Source of the DNA: an uncultured Bacilli bacterium
Lineage (GTDB): Bacteria > Bacillota_I > Bacilli_A > RF39 > UBA660
Direction: 5' to 3'
Assembly (NCBI GenBank): GCA_934086145.1
Contig: CAKOHV010000035.1
Location: 1 to 14,529 of the forward strand
Length of the DNA: 14,529 bases
Shown: in pieces, positions 6,107 to 13,244 of the stretch
Position numbering within the stretch: position 1 is the first letter of the stretch
Layout of the letters: each line of letters opens with the position of its first letter
The notes under the pieces: model-generated
What the model was told of the DNA's origin: nothing
Database searches by the model: none
Seen by the model: the letters and a program-made list of their open reading frames with translations, nothing else
Position numbers and translations under genes: made by a program

Positions 6107-6308
6107 ACAAACGAAGAAGAAGAAGAGTAAATAAGCCCTTATATCAAAGAGAACTCTTGGCTGGTGGAAAAGAGTATATAAGCTTATTGAAGAAACTTTG
6201 GAGTTGAATACTGTATACAAGGTATTCCGCTAATCACGTTAAGATTTTAAGAAGTAATTAAGGTGGTACCACGGCTAGCTCGTCCTTTGGGATGAACTAG
6301 CTTTTTTT
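6107..6308 (+). promoter_or_regulatory. T-box riboswitch (Glu) upstream of gltX
   Basis: The leader senses uncharged tRNA-Glu and switches between antiterminator and terminator. Stem I pairs AATAAGC with GCTTATT (6182-6188), with further TTATAT/ATATAA and CTCTT/AAGAG pairing around a GGCTGGTGGA loop. The specifier loop shows an AGTA on the 5' side and GAA-GAA-A on the 3' side (6189-6195). The first GAA fits the loop-E motif and the second (6192-6194) is the Glu specifier codon. The T-box core AAGGTGGTACCACGG is at 6260-6274, with the tRNA-CCA-pairing TGG. It overlaps the start of the terminator stem. The Glu specifier agrees with the gene it controls. Confidence 0.93.
6274..6308 (+). terminator. 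T-box-controlled intrinsic terminator
   Basis: The stem joins GCTAG (6274-6278) with CTAGC (6297-6301) and CGTCC (6281-6285) with GGATG (6289-6293), followed by seven T. It is mutually exclusive with the antiterminator, which uses the T-box bases 6260-6274. Confidence 0.9.
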
Positions 6309-6326
6309 AAGAAAGGATTGATCAAA

Positions 6327-7979
6327 ATGACTACCAAAGAATTAGCTGATTTAATATTTCCTAATATTACCAAAACAATTGAAGATTATGAAAAAGAATA
6401 TCCAGAAAGAAACTTAAAAGAAGGAGCTAAAGTAACTCGTTATGCTCCATCTCCAACCGGTTTTATGCATATTGGTAATTTCTATTCTGTTACTGTCGAC
6501 TATCTTTTAGCTCGTCAGAGTGGTGGAGTATTCTACCTTCGTAATGAGGATACTGACTCTGCTCGTGAAGTCGAAGGAGCTGTTGAATATATTCGTCACA
6601 TTTTAGAACATTACAATATGAATCCTGATGAATATGAATATCGTGATACTGGTGAAACTAAAGGTATCTATGGTCCTTATATTCAATCAGAAAGAAAGGA
6701 AATCTATCATGCTTTCATCAAACATTTAATTGCTGAAGGTAAAGCTTATCCTTGTTTCTTAACTCAAGAAGAAATGGATTCAATTAGACAAAGTCAAAAA
6801 GAAGATAAAAGAAGAATTGGTATTTATGGTCGCTATGCTAAATATCGTAATTTAACTCCTGATGAAGCAGCAGAACGTATTAAAAATGGTGAAAAATATA
6901 CTATTCGTTTAAAGAGTAGTGGAGACTTCAATAAAAAGTTTAAATTTGAAGATTTAGCTAATGGAACTATGGAGTTCCCTGAAAATGATACTGACTTACC
7001 AATCATGAAATCTTCTAACTTATTACCAACTTACCATTTTGCCCATCTTGTTGATGACCATTTAATGCGTACAACACACGTTGTAAGAGGCCAAGAGTGG
7101 ATTAGTTCTATTCCTTATCATTATGAACTATTTAAAACATTTGGTTTTAAAATGCCTAAATACATTCATACACCATTAATTCTTAAAAAAGATGGAGATA
7201 AGATTAGAAAAATTTCTAAACGTTTAGACCCCGAAGCTCGTATGACTTATTATGAAGAAAAAGGTTATCCAATCGTTGCTTTAATTGAAGCTATTATGAC
7301 CATTGCTAACTCTAACTATGAAGCATGGCGTGAAAATCATCCTGATGCTCCATTTACCGATTTTGAATTCTCACCAAAGAAAATGAGTGCTTCTGGCGCC
7401 TTGTTCGATCTTGATAAACTAGACAACATCTCTCGTAATTATGTTAGTAAACTAAAAGCTACAGAAGTATTTGCTTTACTTGATACTTGGTCAAAAGAAT
7501 ATGACAAAGACTTTAATGAATTAATCAATAAATATAAAGACTATACTATATCTGTCTTAAATATCGAAAGAGAACAAAAGAAACCTCGTAAAGATTATGG
7601 TTGCTTAAGCGAAGTAAAGGGACAAATCTGGTATATGTTTGATGAACTATTTACTGATGTAACTTATGACTTTGATCCACGTTTCTCTAAAGAAACCATC
7701 CATGAAGTTATTAACACTTACTTCAATGAATACTTTGATGAAGCAGATGACAAAGATACTTGGTTTAATAAGATGAAAGAAATGACTGATAAATTAGGAT
7801 TCTGTTCTAATATGAAAGAATACAAGAATAACACTGATAACTACAAAGGAAGCATTGCTGATATTTCCAATATTATCAGAGTATCAGTAACTAGCTTAAA
7901 ACAAACTCCAGACTTATATATCATTCTAAATTTACTAGGTAGTAAACGTCTAAAAGAACGTATAAATAAAATTGCTTAA
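6327..7979 (+). CDS. gltX: Glutamyl-tRNA synthetase
   Basis: The 550-residue cytoplasmic class I synthetase charges tRNA-Glu with glutamate. The nucleotide-binding signatures are HIGN (48-51, in APSPTGFMHIGN) and KISKR (295-299, the KMSKS-type loop). Other class hallmarks include NEDTD (73-77, glutamate pocket) and HVVRGQEW (251-258). The C-terminal half is the helical anticodon-binding region. At about 550 residues it is longer than the 470-490 of many bacterial GltX and fits the longer clostridial-type form. ATG 6327 is chosen, with AAAGGA at 6312-6317; the TTG at 6318 overlaps that site. It is controlled by the Glu T-box and ends at a terminator (7990-8021). No glnS is visible here, so charging of tRNA-Gln cannot be judged. 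Confidence 0.96.
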   Translation: MTTKELADLIFPNITKTIEDYEKEYPERNLKEGAKVTRYAPSPTGFMHIGNFYSVTVDYLLARQSGGVFYLRNEDTDSAREVEGAVEYIRHILEHYNMNPDEYEYRDTGETKGIYGPYIQSERKEIYHAFIKHLIAEGKAYPCFLTQEEMDSIRQSQKEDKRRIGIYGRYAKYRNLTPDEAAERIKNGEKYTIRLKSSGDFNKKFKFEDLANGTMEFPENDTDLPIMKSSNLLPTYHFAHLVDDHLMRTTHVVRGQEWISSIPYHYELFKTFGFKMPKYIHTPLILKKDGDKIRKISKRLDPEARMTYYEEKGYPIVALIEAIMTIANSNYEAWRENHPDAPFTDFEFSPKKMSASGALFDLDKLDNISRNYVSKLKATEVFALLDTWSKEYDKDFNELINKYKDYTISVLNIEREQKKPRKDYGCLSEVKGQIWYMFDELFTDVTYDFDPRFSKETIHEVINTYFNEYFDEADDKDTWFNKMKEMTDKLGFCSNMKEYKNNTDNYKGSIADISNIIRVSVTSLKQTPDLYIILNLLGSKRLKERINKIA

Positions 7980-7989
7980 TTAAAAGAAT

Positions 7990-8021
7990 AAACCTTGCTT
8001 TTTTAAACAAGGTTTTCTTTT
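7990..8021 (+). terminator. Intrinsic terminator of gltX
   Basis: An 8-bp stem AAACCTTG/CAAGGTTT (7990-7997 with 8008-8015) with a 10-base loop is followed by a T-rich tail, 11 bases after the gltX stop. Confidence 0.85.
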
Positions 8022-8060
8022 GTCCTGATTTAAAAAAACAAACTTTTTATCGGGCAAAAT

Positions 8061-8089
8061 TTGACGAAAAAACTTAAAAATAGTATCAT
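8061..8089 (+). promoter_or_regulatory. Promoter of the LRR/transglutaminase gene
   Basis: TTGACG (8061-8066) and TATCAT (8084-8089) are separated by 17 bases. The predicted start is near 8096 and AAAGGGG (8101-8107) serves as the ribosome binding site. Confidence 0.6.
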
Positions 8090-8115
8090 CAAGAACAAGA
8101 AAAGGGGATTTTGAA

Positions 8116-9669
8116 ATGAAATTAAAAAACATCAATAAAGATGCTCTTTTAAGAATGCGTTCTCATTCTTTAAAAAGACTTGCTCGTAAAACACTTATTC
8201 TAACATCTTTAACGGGATTATTAATTTTTAATAAAGATAATCGTCCATTAGACAATGTGGTTTCAAAAAGCACTAGTCCATCTTTTATTCCTTATGAAAA
8301 CTCAAATCGTAAAACCAAAGATGACGATGTTGTAAACTTTGGAAATCAAAAAGTAAAGGAAGCAGTTGCTAGTCGTTTAGGTAAAAGTCCAGAAGATCCA
8401 CTTACTTTTGGTGAATTAAAAAAAATAACTATGTTATATTTAAGTGATTTAGATGGACCTTCTGAATTAAGTGATTTAAAATTATTAGTCAATTTAAATA
8501 CTTTATTTCTTGATAATTGTTATCTTAATTGTATCTTCTTAGAAAATAATCAAGAATTAACAAGACTATTTATTATTGGCGGTGAAATAACTAAATCTGA
8601 TAAATTACCTAATACCTTAACTAATGTACATATGATTAATGCTAAATGTTCTGATGAAGTATTTAGTGTTCCATATTATACTGAAGATCTAAGTATTATG
8701 AGTAGTTATTTAAATAATCTTACTTTGAAAAATCCTGAGTCATTAAAAAGTTTAACTTATAATTCAACTTCTGTCTTAGACTTAAAAAGTATAGCTTCTT
8801 GTACTAACTTAGAAGAAATTGATTTATCTTCATCAGCTAATATTAAGAATCCTTCAGAATTATTTAAATTTCCTAATTTAGCTAGTGTCAGTCTTGATGA
8901 CTATGCTCCAATCTGGCTTGATGCTGATACATATACTAAATTAAAGGATAGTAAAATAGTTCACGAACCATACGACTTAAGAGCTGAATGTACTTACTTA
9001 GATCATGTTGCTACTAATATAAAGAATTCCGGCTCTTCTTCCAAAGAACGTGTAGCCGAAGTCGTTAAGTACATTAAAGGTAAATATTTCTATAATAAAG
9101 ATTTAATGGGTAACAATGATGACTTCTTCCGTTATCAATTATTAATAGAATATAATGTCTATCCCATTGAAACTTTAACTAATAAAGATGGCGTTGTTTG
9201 TATTAATTTTGCTACCTTATATGAAGCTTTATTAAATCGTCTTGGCATTGAATGCTACACCTTAGTAAGCTCCGATCATGCTTGGAATATTTATCGTAAA
9301 GATGATAAATTACAGGCTGTTGATCCAACTAATCTTGAACAAATTCCGCAACTTGATGATGAACTTTTTAGAAATGTAAATCTAAAAACTTATATGAGAA
9401 TTATGAATGTGCCGGACTACTTAGAACAAGAAGATGTCCAAAACTATCCAATTATTCTAAAAGAAGTTCCTGCACCAGATTTAGGCTACTTAACTAAAGA
9501 AAATAATCCTTACTATGAAATACTATATAATAATCGTAATTATATTATTAGTTCAGTAGGTCTTCTTTACCTTTATCAAACAATAAAAGAACTAAAAAAA
9601 TACCATAAAATTAAAAGTATTGAAGCCAAATTATCTTCTGAAGAAGAAAATGTTCTAAAAAAAAGATAA
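8116..9669 (+). CDS. Membrane-anchored leucine-rich-repeat/transglutaminase-like protein
   Basis: The 517-residue protein begins with a basic stretch and a hydrophobic span (about 25-38), so residues from about 40 should lie outside the cell. Residues about 75-262 hold irregular leucine-rich repeats (ITMLYLSDL, LNTLFLDNC, LEEIDLSSS, LASVSLDD), a likely binding surface. Residues about 290-405 form a transglutaminase-like (papain-fold) domain with a complete triad: C362 (GVVCINFA), H388 (SSDHAWN) and D403 (AVDPTN). A second hydrophobic span (about 476-489) and a lysine-rich tail give a C-terminal anchor. It may crosslink, cleave or only bind peptides at the envelope; the reaction is not known. 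It is transcribed alone, and no terminator is clear after it. Confidence 0.82.
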   Translation: MKLKNINKDALLRMRSHSLKRLARKTLILTSLTGLLIFNKDNRPLDNVVSKSTSPSFIPYENSNRKTKDDDVVNFGNQKVKEAVASRLGKSPEDPLTFGELKKITMLYLSDLDGPSELSDLKLLVNLNTLFLDNCYLNCIFLENNQELTRLFIIGGEITKSDKLPNTLTNVHMINAKCSDEVFSVPYYTEDLSIMSSYLNNLTLKNPESLKSLTYNSTSVLDLKSIASCTNLEEIDLSSSANIKNPSELFKFPNLASVSLDDYAPIWLDADTYTKLKDSKIVHEPYDLRAECTYLDHVATNIKNSGSSSKERVAEVVKYIKGKYFYNKDLMGNNDDFFRYQLLIEYNVYPIETLTNKDGVVCINFATLYEALLNRLGIECYTLVSSDHAWNIYRKDDKLQAVDPTNLEQIPQLDDELFRNVNLKTYMRIMNVPDYLEQEDVQNYPIILKEVPAPDLGYLTKENNPYYEILYNNRNYIISSVGLLYLYQTIKELKKYHKIKSIEAKLSSEEENVLKKR

Positions 9670-9765
9670 AAAAATATACTAAATAACATTTAATTGACAC
9701 CTTAACTTATAATAAAAAATTATAAACGTCTAAAAATGCGTTAAAATATAAATAGGATACGATAT

Positions 9766-9794
9766 TTGTCATATTATTGAATATATGGTATACT
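9766..9794 (+). promoter_or_regulatory. Promoter of the HD-domain gene
   Basis: TTGTCA (9766-9771), a 17-base spacer and TATACT (9789-9794) carry an extended -10 TG at 9786-9787. The predicted start near 9801 leaves only about 16 bases before the ATG, just enough for the GAGGTGA site. Confidence 0.7.
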
Positions 9795-9816
9795 TTGTAG
9801 GTCTGAGGTGAAACAA

Positions 9817-10317
9817 ATGACAAAAATAAGTAAGAAAGAATTTGACTCTTTAGTTGAAGACATAACTAATAATCAAGATTTTAATAAAATAGATAAAGAA
9901 TTACACCATGGTATTACTCGTTATGAGCATTCCATGCGTGTCGCTAGACATACCTATGTTATTGGTAAGATGTTGCACTTAAAAACACTAAACGAAACAA
10001 CTCGTGCGGCATTATTACATGATTTCTATATTAATGATGACTTAAAAGGTCAAAGTGGGGCTGAAAAATTAGCAACTCACCCTGCAGTCGCATTGCAAAA
10101 TAGCCTTAAATACTATGATTTAAATGAAATCCAACAAGATATTATTAAATCACATATGTTTCCATGTAATTTAACCGTTCCTAAATATAAAGAATCATGG
10201 CTTGTATCAACAATTGATAAATCAGTTGGCTTATATGAAATGCTTCGCTTTAAAGTATCCCTTTATACAGGTATATACCTGCTATTCTTATTTGAAATCA
10301 TTAAATTACCAAGATAA
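9817..10317 (+). CDS. HD-domain phosphohydrolase
   Basis: The 166-residue protein has the HD-superfamily metal ligands in order: H38 (RYEHSMRVA), H68-D69 (ALLHDF) and D134 (STIDKSVG), with extra H88 and H113 that may complete the site. Such enzymes remove phosphate from nucleotides or cyclic nucleotides; the substrate here is unknown. The C-terminus is hydrophobic (about 148-163, YTGIYLLFLFEIIKL) and could be a membrane tail. ATG 9817 is chosen because the GTG at 9808 belongs to the ribosome binding site. It has its own promoter and terminator, so it is a single-gene unit between the transglutaminase-like gene and the polysaccharide genes. Confidence 0.82.
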   Translation: MTKISKKEFDSLVEDITNNQDFNKIDKELHHGITRYEHSMRVARHTYVIGKMLHLKTLNETTRAALLHDFYINDDLKGQSGAEKLATHPAVALQNSLKYYDLNEIQQDIIKSHMFPCNLTVPKYKESWLVSTIDKSVGLYEMLRFKVSLYTGIYLLFLFEIIKLPR

Positions 10318-10344
10318 AATTATAGGTTAAACTATAATTTTTTT
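10316..10344 (+). terminator. Intrinsic terminator of the HD-domain gene
   Basis: A 10-bp stem AAAATTATAG/CTATAATTTT (10316-10325 with 10332-10341) with a 6-base loop and a T run. The TAA stop overlaps its first bases. Confidence 0.82.
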
Positions 10345-10388
10345 CTTGTAAAAATCATATCAATCATCTTATTTTAAAATAAAAAATA

Positions 10389-10417
10389 TTTTAAAAAAAT
10401 GGTTTTAATGATAAAAT
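10389..10417 (+). promoter_or_regulatory. Weak candidate promoter of the polysaccharide genes
   Basis: An extended -10 TGATAAAAT (10409-10417) has only a poor -35 (TTTTAA, 10389-10394) 17 bases upstream. It would give a leader of about 100 bases. That leader contains a TTTCC/GGAAA hairpin at 10440-10456 and a TGAAA/TTTCA hairpin at 10487-10500 next to the start region. A TTGACA at 10474 has no matching -10. Confidence 0.3.
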
Positions 10418-10526
10418 TAAACCAACAATTAATTTTTTGTTTCCTTTTTTAGGAAAAAGTGTTATTATCGTTATTGACAAACAGCTTGAAAGGCTTTTCA
10501 TCAAGGAGTTAGAAAGGGTTTTATGT

Positions 10527-11207
10527 ATGGAAGAAATTAACTTAAAAGAGTTATTTGACTACTTTAAAGAAAGAATTATTGCAATGTTAATTATTCTCTT
10601 AATAGTAGTCGCAGTAGGAAGTGCTTATTCAATCTTCCTAAAGAAACCAAAATATCGTAGTACATCTACTATTGTTTTGGTAAGCGAAAATGGTGCACAA
10701 GGTCAACAAACAACACAAAGCGATGTTAACTTAAATCAAAGCTTAGTAGCCACTTATAGTGAAATCGTTAAAAGTCGTAAGATTGCTGATAATGTAATCA
10801 AAAACTTATCTTTAGATTATGACACTGACGAACTATTAGACCATGTTACTGTTTCAACTAAGCAAGGCACAGAAATAATCAAAGTTGGAGTCGTTGATTC
10901 AGACAAAGGCTTAGCCGCTGAAATAGCCAACGAAATCATTAAAGAATTTAGTAAAGAAATTTCATCAATTTATAAATTACAAAATGTTTCCCAAATTGAT
11001 GTCGCTGAAGAGGCTGATCAACCATATAATATAAACATCGTTAAAGATATGGTTATATACTTATTCGTTGGAATTGTTTTAGCCGTTGGGGTAATCTTCG
11101 TTATATATTACTTTGATACAACGATTAAATCATCTGAAGAAATTGAAAATAGATTTGACTTACCAGTTATTGGTGTTGTACCAAAGGTAAAACGTAAGGA
11201 AAAGTAG
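10527..11207 (+). CDS. Wzz/CpsC-type polysaccharide chain-length regulator and BY-kinase activator
   Basis: The 226-residue membrane protein has TM1 at about 17-37, an extracytoplasmic domain of about 135 residues and TM2 at about 175-196. A Pro-containing motif (ADQPYNIN) stands before TM2. The cytoplasmic tail has the family signature FDTTIKSSEEIENRFDLP..GVVP. In the CpsC/CapA/YveK family it controls polymer length and its tail activates the partner tyrosine kinase. The partner gene follows directly, only nine bases from stop to ATG. ATG 10527 is chosen with GAAAGGG at 10512-10518; an upstream TTG-initiated extension has no ribosome binding site and a non-family N-terminus. Confidence 0.9.
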   Translation: MEEINLKELFDYFKERIIAMLIILLIVVAVGSAYSIFLKKPKYRSTSTIVLVSENGAQGQQTTQSDVNLNQSLVATYSEIVKSRKIADNVIKNLSLDYDTDELLDHVTVSTKQGTEIIKVGVVDSDKGLAAEIANEIIKEFSKEISSIYKLQNVSQIDVAEEADQPYNINIVKDMVIYLFVGIVLAVGVIFVIYYFDTTIKSSEEIENRFDLPVIGVVPKVKRKEK

Positions 11208-11216
11208 GTGACAAAG

Positions 11217-11924
11217 ATGAATAATGAAACTGATTTATTAATAAATATAAATCCTAAATCAATGTTTAGTGAATCAATTAAAAGTATTCGTACTAATCTT
11301 CAATTCTCAGCTGTTGATAAAGAATTAAAGATAATTCTAAGTACTTCACCTGAGGCTGGAGACGGTAAAAGCTTTATTACTGCTAATCTTGCTGCTGCTT
11401 ATGCACAAGATGGTAAAAAAGTCTTAATTATTGACTGTGACTTACGTCGTGGTCGTCAACATGCTATTTTTAACATAATGAATCCAACAAATGCTGGATA
11501 TTCTAATCTAATTTTAAACTACAAAGATGAAATAAAAATGAGTCGTTACATCGTTAAAACTGATGTTAAAAATATCGACTTATTACCAACCGGACCAATC
11601 CCACCAAATCCAATTGAATTATTATCATCTAAAAGTAATGCAGACCTTTTAGAAGCTCTAAGAGAACATTACGATATAATCTTACTTGACTGTCCACCTA
11701 TTTTAGGAATGTCAGATACCTCAATCTTAACTAAATACTCAGATGCTAATGTTTTAGTTGTTTCAAGTGGTAAAACACAAATTGATATGATTGAAAAAGC
11801 TAAAAAAGCTTTTGAAACAGCTAATAGTAAAATAAATGGTGTTATCATTAATCGTGCTAATACTAAAGGTAGTAGTTATTATTCATATTATGCTAATAGC
11901 TACTATGAAAAAAAAGAAAGATAA
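11217..11924 (+). CDS. Bacterial tyrosine kinase of CpsD/CapB type (BY-kinase)
   Basis: The 235-residue cytoplasmic kinase is activated by the membrane partner encoded upstream. It shows Walker A (SPEAGDGKS, 44-52), Walker A' (VLIIDCDLRR, 69-78, with D73 and D75) and Walker B (IILLDCP, 154-160, with D158). The C-terminus carries an autophosphorylation tyrosine cluster, six Tyr in three pairs at 221-230. Cycles of phosphorylation on this tail are known to control capsule or exopolysaccharide assembly in related systems. Start at ATG 11217, with AGGTGA overlapping the previous stop. No cognate CpsB/Wzb-type phosphatase is visible here, so it must be elsewhere or absent. Arg codons are mostly CGT, as in genes to the left. 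Confidence 0.93.
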   Translation: MNNETDLLININPKSMFSESIKSIRTNLQFSAVDKELKIILSTSPEAGDGKSFITANLAAAYAQDGKKVLIIDCDLRRGRQHAIFNIMNPTNAGYSNLILNYKDEIKMSRYIVKTDVKNIDLLPTGPIPPNPIELLSSKSNADLLEALREHYDIILLDCPPILGMSDTSILTKYSDANVLVVSSGKTQIDMIEKAKKAFETANSKINGVIINRANTKGSSYYSYYANSYYEKKER

Positions 11925-11973
11925 AAAAAGAAAAGTGTTATAAAAGTTTATAAAGAAAAATGGGGGAATTATA

Positions 11974-12651
11974 ATGAATGATGCAGCTTCAATGGAAACA
12001 AAAAAAACCAAAACTAGTTATTTAAAAATCGAAAGAGTTTTATATTTTGCAATAAAAAGAATTTTTGATATTTTTTGTTCTTTACTTGGAATTTTAATGT
12101 TAATTCCTGTAGCAATCGTAGCAAAAATATGTTATTTAGTAACAGGTGACAAAAAATCAATTTTTTATAAACAAAAAAGAATTGGTAAAAATGGAAATTT
12201 TATATATATTTATAAATTTAGAAGCATGGTTTCTAATGCTGATGAAGTATTAAAAGAACTTTTAAAAGATCCTAAATACAAAAAAGAATGGGATTTGAAT
12301 CAAAAGTTTGAAAATGATCCAAGAATAACTAAAGTTGGAAAAATTTTGAGAAAAACATCACTAGATGAATTACCACAATTTATTAATGTATTAAAAGGTG
12401 ATATGTCAATGATTGGACCTAGACCTCTAGTCGAAGGTGAATTAGATGCACATAACGGCAATCATGAGCTGTATGAGTGCGTTCGCCCAGGAATTTCTGG
12501 ATGGTGGGCTGCCAATGGACGTAGCAACACTACATACGAAAAAAGATTAGAATTAGAATATTATTATTGTAAAAATTGTAATCTAATGCTAGATATCAAA
12601 TGTGTATTTTTAACAATCAAAGCAGTATTGTTTAAAAATGGTGCAAAATAA
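11974..12651 (+). CDS. Undecaprenyl-phosphate phosphoglycosyl transferase (sugar transferase initiating polysaccharide synthesis)
   Basis: The 225-residue monotopic membrane enzyme moves a sugar-phosphate from a nucleotide sugar to undecaprenyl phosphate, the first step of capsule or exopolysaccharide synthesis. A hydrophobic re-entrant helix lies at about 28-55 (KRIFDIFCSLLGILMLIPVA). Core motifs follow: FYKQKRIGKNG, YKFRSM (80-85), DPRITKVGKILRKTSLDELPQ with the catalytic D131-E132, GDMSMIGPRP and RPGISGWWAANGR. It is the small (PglC/WcaJ C-terminal) form, without the N-terminal domain of long WbaP-type enzymes. The sugar cannot be named. GGGGGAA precedes ATG 11974. Arg codons are mostly AGA up to residue 150, then CGC and CGT appear at 171 and 183, unlike the kinase gene before it. 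Confidence 0.92.
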   Translation: MNDAASMETKKTKTSYLKIERVLYFAIKRIFDIFCSLLGILMLIPVAIVAKICYLVTGDKKSIFYKQKRIGKNGNFIYIYKFRSMVSNADEVLKELLKDPKYKKEWDLNQKFENDPRITKVGKILRKTSLDELPQFINVLKGDMSMIGPRPLVEGELDAHNGNHELYECVRPGISGWWAANGRSNTTYEKRLELEYYYCKNCNLMLDIKCVFLTIKAVLFKNGAK

Positions 12652-12669
12652 ATTTGATTTGGAAAAATC

Positions 12670-12694
12670 GGTTGATTGTCAAATAGTGTGTGTA
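12670..12694 (+). repeat. Left terminal inverted repeat of the ISL3-type remnant
   Basis: GGTTG, nine divergent bases and TAGTGTGTGTA. The same 5-9-11 arrangement, with 16 identical positions outside the middle nine, occurs in reverse at the other end. An internal GTGT-GTAG-ACAC snapback lies at its inner edge. Confidence 0.65.
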
Positions 12695-12718
12695 GACACA
12701 AATAAGTGATGGTTAATT

Positions 12719-13138
12719 TTATGAAGCTAACGCGAAAGCGTTGGCTTTTTTCTTACTAATTTTAACTAATCCTTTGCATATCATAATTCTGGCTTTAAAT
12801 CTTCTAAAAGATTTAAAACCAAAAGCTATCCTTTTTAATACTTTTATAAAATTGTTATTGCCTTAAATATAACCATTGTGATAGTTATTATTAAATGTAT
12901 TGTATATTTTATCTTTAAACTCACTTAAAGTCTTAATAGATGTTTTCATATAATCAGATACTGAATTATTAACGCTGGTTATTGCATTTATAAAAACCTC
13001 ATAATTCTTTTCCTTGAACGATTGTAGTAATTCTTGATATTTATAATAAGTTGTTTTTAGTTCGACATCTTGATCTAAAATATAATTAACTACATCAATT
13101 TGAGTAATTAAATTAGGAAAACAAGTGTATATAATGTT
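12719..13138 (-). pseudogene. ISL3-family transposase remnant (C-terminal part, nonsense codon)
   Basis: Read on the minus strand, about 139 codons run from an upstream stop to TAA at 12719-12721. The translation ends with the ISL3 pattern: YMKTSIKTLSEFKDKIY, then NYHNGYI-stop-GNNNFIKVLKR, then IAFGFKSFRRFKARIMI. In intact ISL3 transposases the position of the stop (12863-12865) holds Glu in the motif NGxxEGxNNxIK, the last acidic residue of the DDE triad. One change, GAA to TAA, would produce it. The first two thirds of the protein, including the zinc-finger/HTH region, are absent. No start codon with a ribosome binding site exists, so no active transposase can be made. Confidence 0.85.
12724..12751 (+). 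terminator. Strong plus-strand terminator after the polysaccharide genes, inside the IS remnant
   Basis: A 10-bp stem AAGCTAACGC/GCGTTGGCTT with a GAAA tetraloop is followed by TTTTTT. It overlaps the last codons of the minus-strand transposase remnant (KANAFALAS). It works only in plus orientation, so it would stop read-through from the sugar transferase gene, and it was apparently brought in by the IS. Confidence 0.88.
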
Positions 13139-13146
13139 TTACACAT

Positions 13147-13171
13147 TACACACACTAAAAATTATACAACC
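13147..13171 (-). repeat. Right terminal inverted repeat of the ISL3-type remnant
   Basis: On the plus strand this is TACACACACTA, nine bases and CAACC, the reverse complement of the left-end pattern. Only nine bases separate it from the upstream edge of the transposase remnant. Confidence 0.65.
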
Positions 13172-13188
13172 TAGATTTTCCTCCTAAA

Positions 13189-13210
13189 GGAGCCGAAAGG
13201 TTCCATTTTT
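13189..13210 (+). terminator. Possible terminator hairpin right of the IS remnant
   Basis: GGAGCC/GGTTCC (one G-T pair) with a GAAA loop is followed by ATTTTT. A competing small hairpin CTCC-TAAA-GGAG just upstream (13181-13192) uses the same GGAG. It may be the original terminator displaced from the gene to the left by the IS, or part of the element. Confidence 0.5.
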
Positions 13211-13244
13211 GTTTATATTAAAGGGGTTTAGAACTATTAAGTAA

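Larger units (their letters stand above)
12670..13171. mobile_element. Internally deleted ISL3-type insertion sequence remnant (about 502 bp)
   Basis: Matched inverted ends, GGTTG-N9-TAGTGTGTGTA, stand at 12670-12694 and, reversed, at 13147-13171. Between them is only the C-terminal third of an ISL3-type transposase on the minus strand. The reading frame ends near the left end, as in a whole element, but the N-terminal DNA-binding part and most of the catalytic domain are missing next to the right end. Thus an internal deletion with both ends kept is likely. The inverted similarity may run further outward (GGAAAAATC at 12661-12669 against GGAAAATC, reversed, near 13174-13181), so the true termini may be slightly outside. 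I see no 8-base target duplication. Confidence 0.7.

Noticed and set aside
8023..8057. Imperfect inverted repeat TTGTCCTGAT ... ATCGGGCAA after the gltX terminator
   Set aside because: The arms need a bulge to pair and there is no T run; a proper terminator is already present just upstream.
9694..9713. TTGACA followed by TATAAT upstream of the HD-domain gene
   Set aside because: The two boxes are only 8 bases apart, too close for sigma-A; the pair at 9766-9794 has 17-base spacing and an extended -10.
10437..10526. N-terminal extension of the Wzz-like protein by 30 residues from a TTG
   Set aside because: No ribosome binding site before the TTG and an N-terminus unlike the family; ATG 10527 has GAAAGGG at good spacing.
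12863..12865. TAA in the transposase remnant read as a recoded sense codon
   Set aside because: The rest of the window uses TAA as a normal stop, and the remnant also lacks its N-terminal two thirds, so simple decay explains it.
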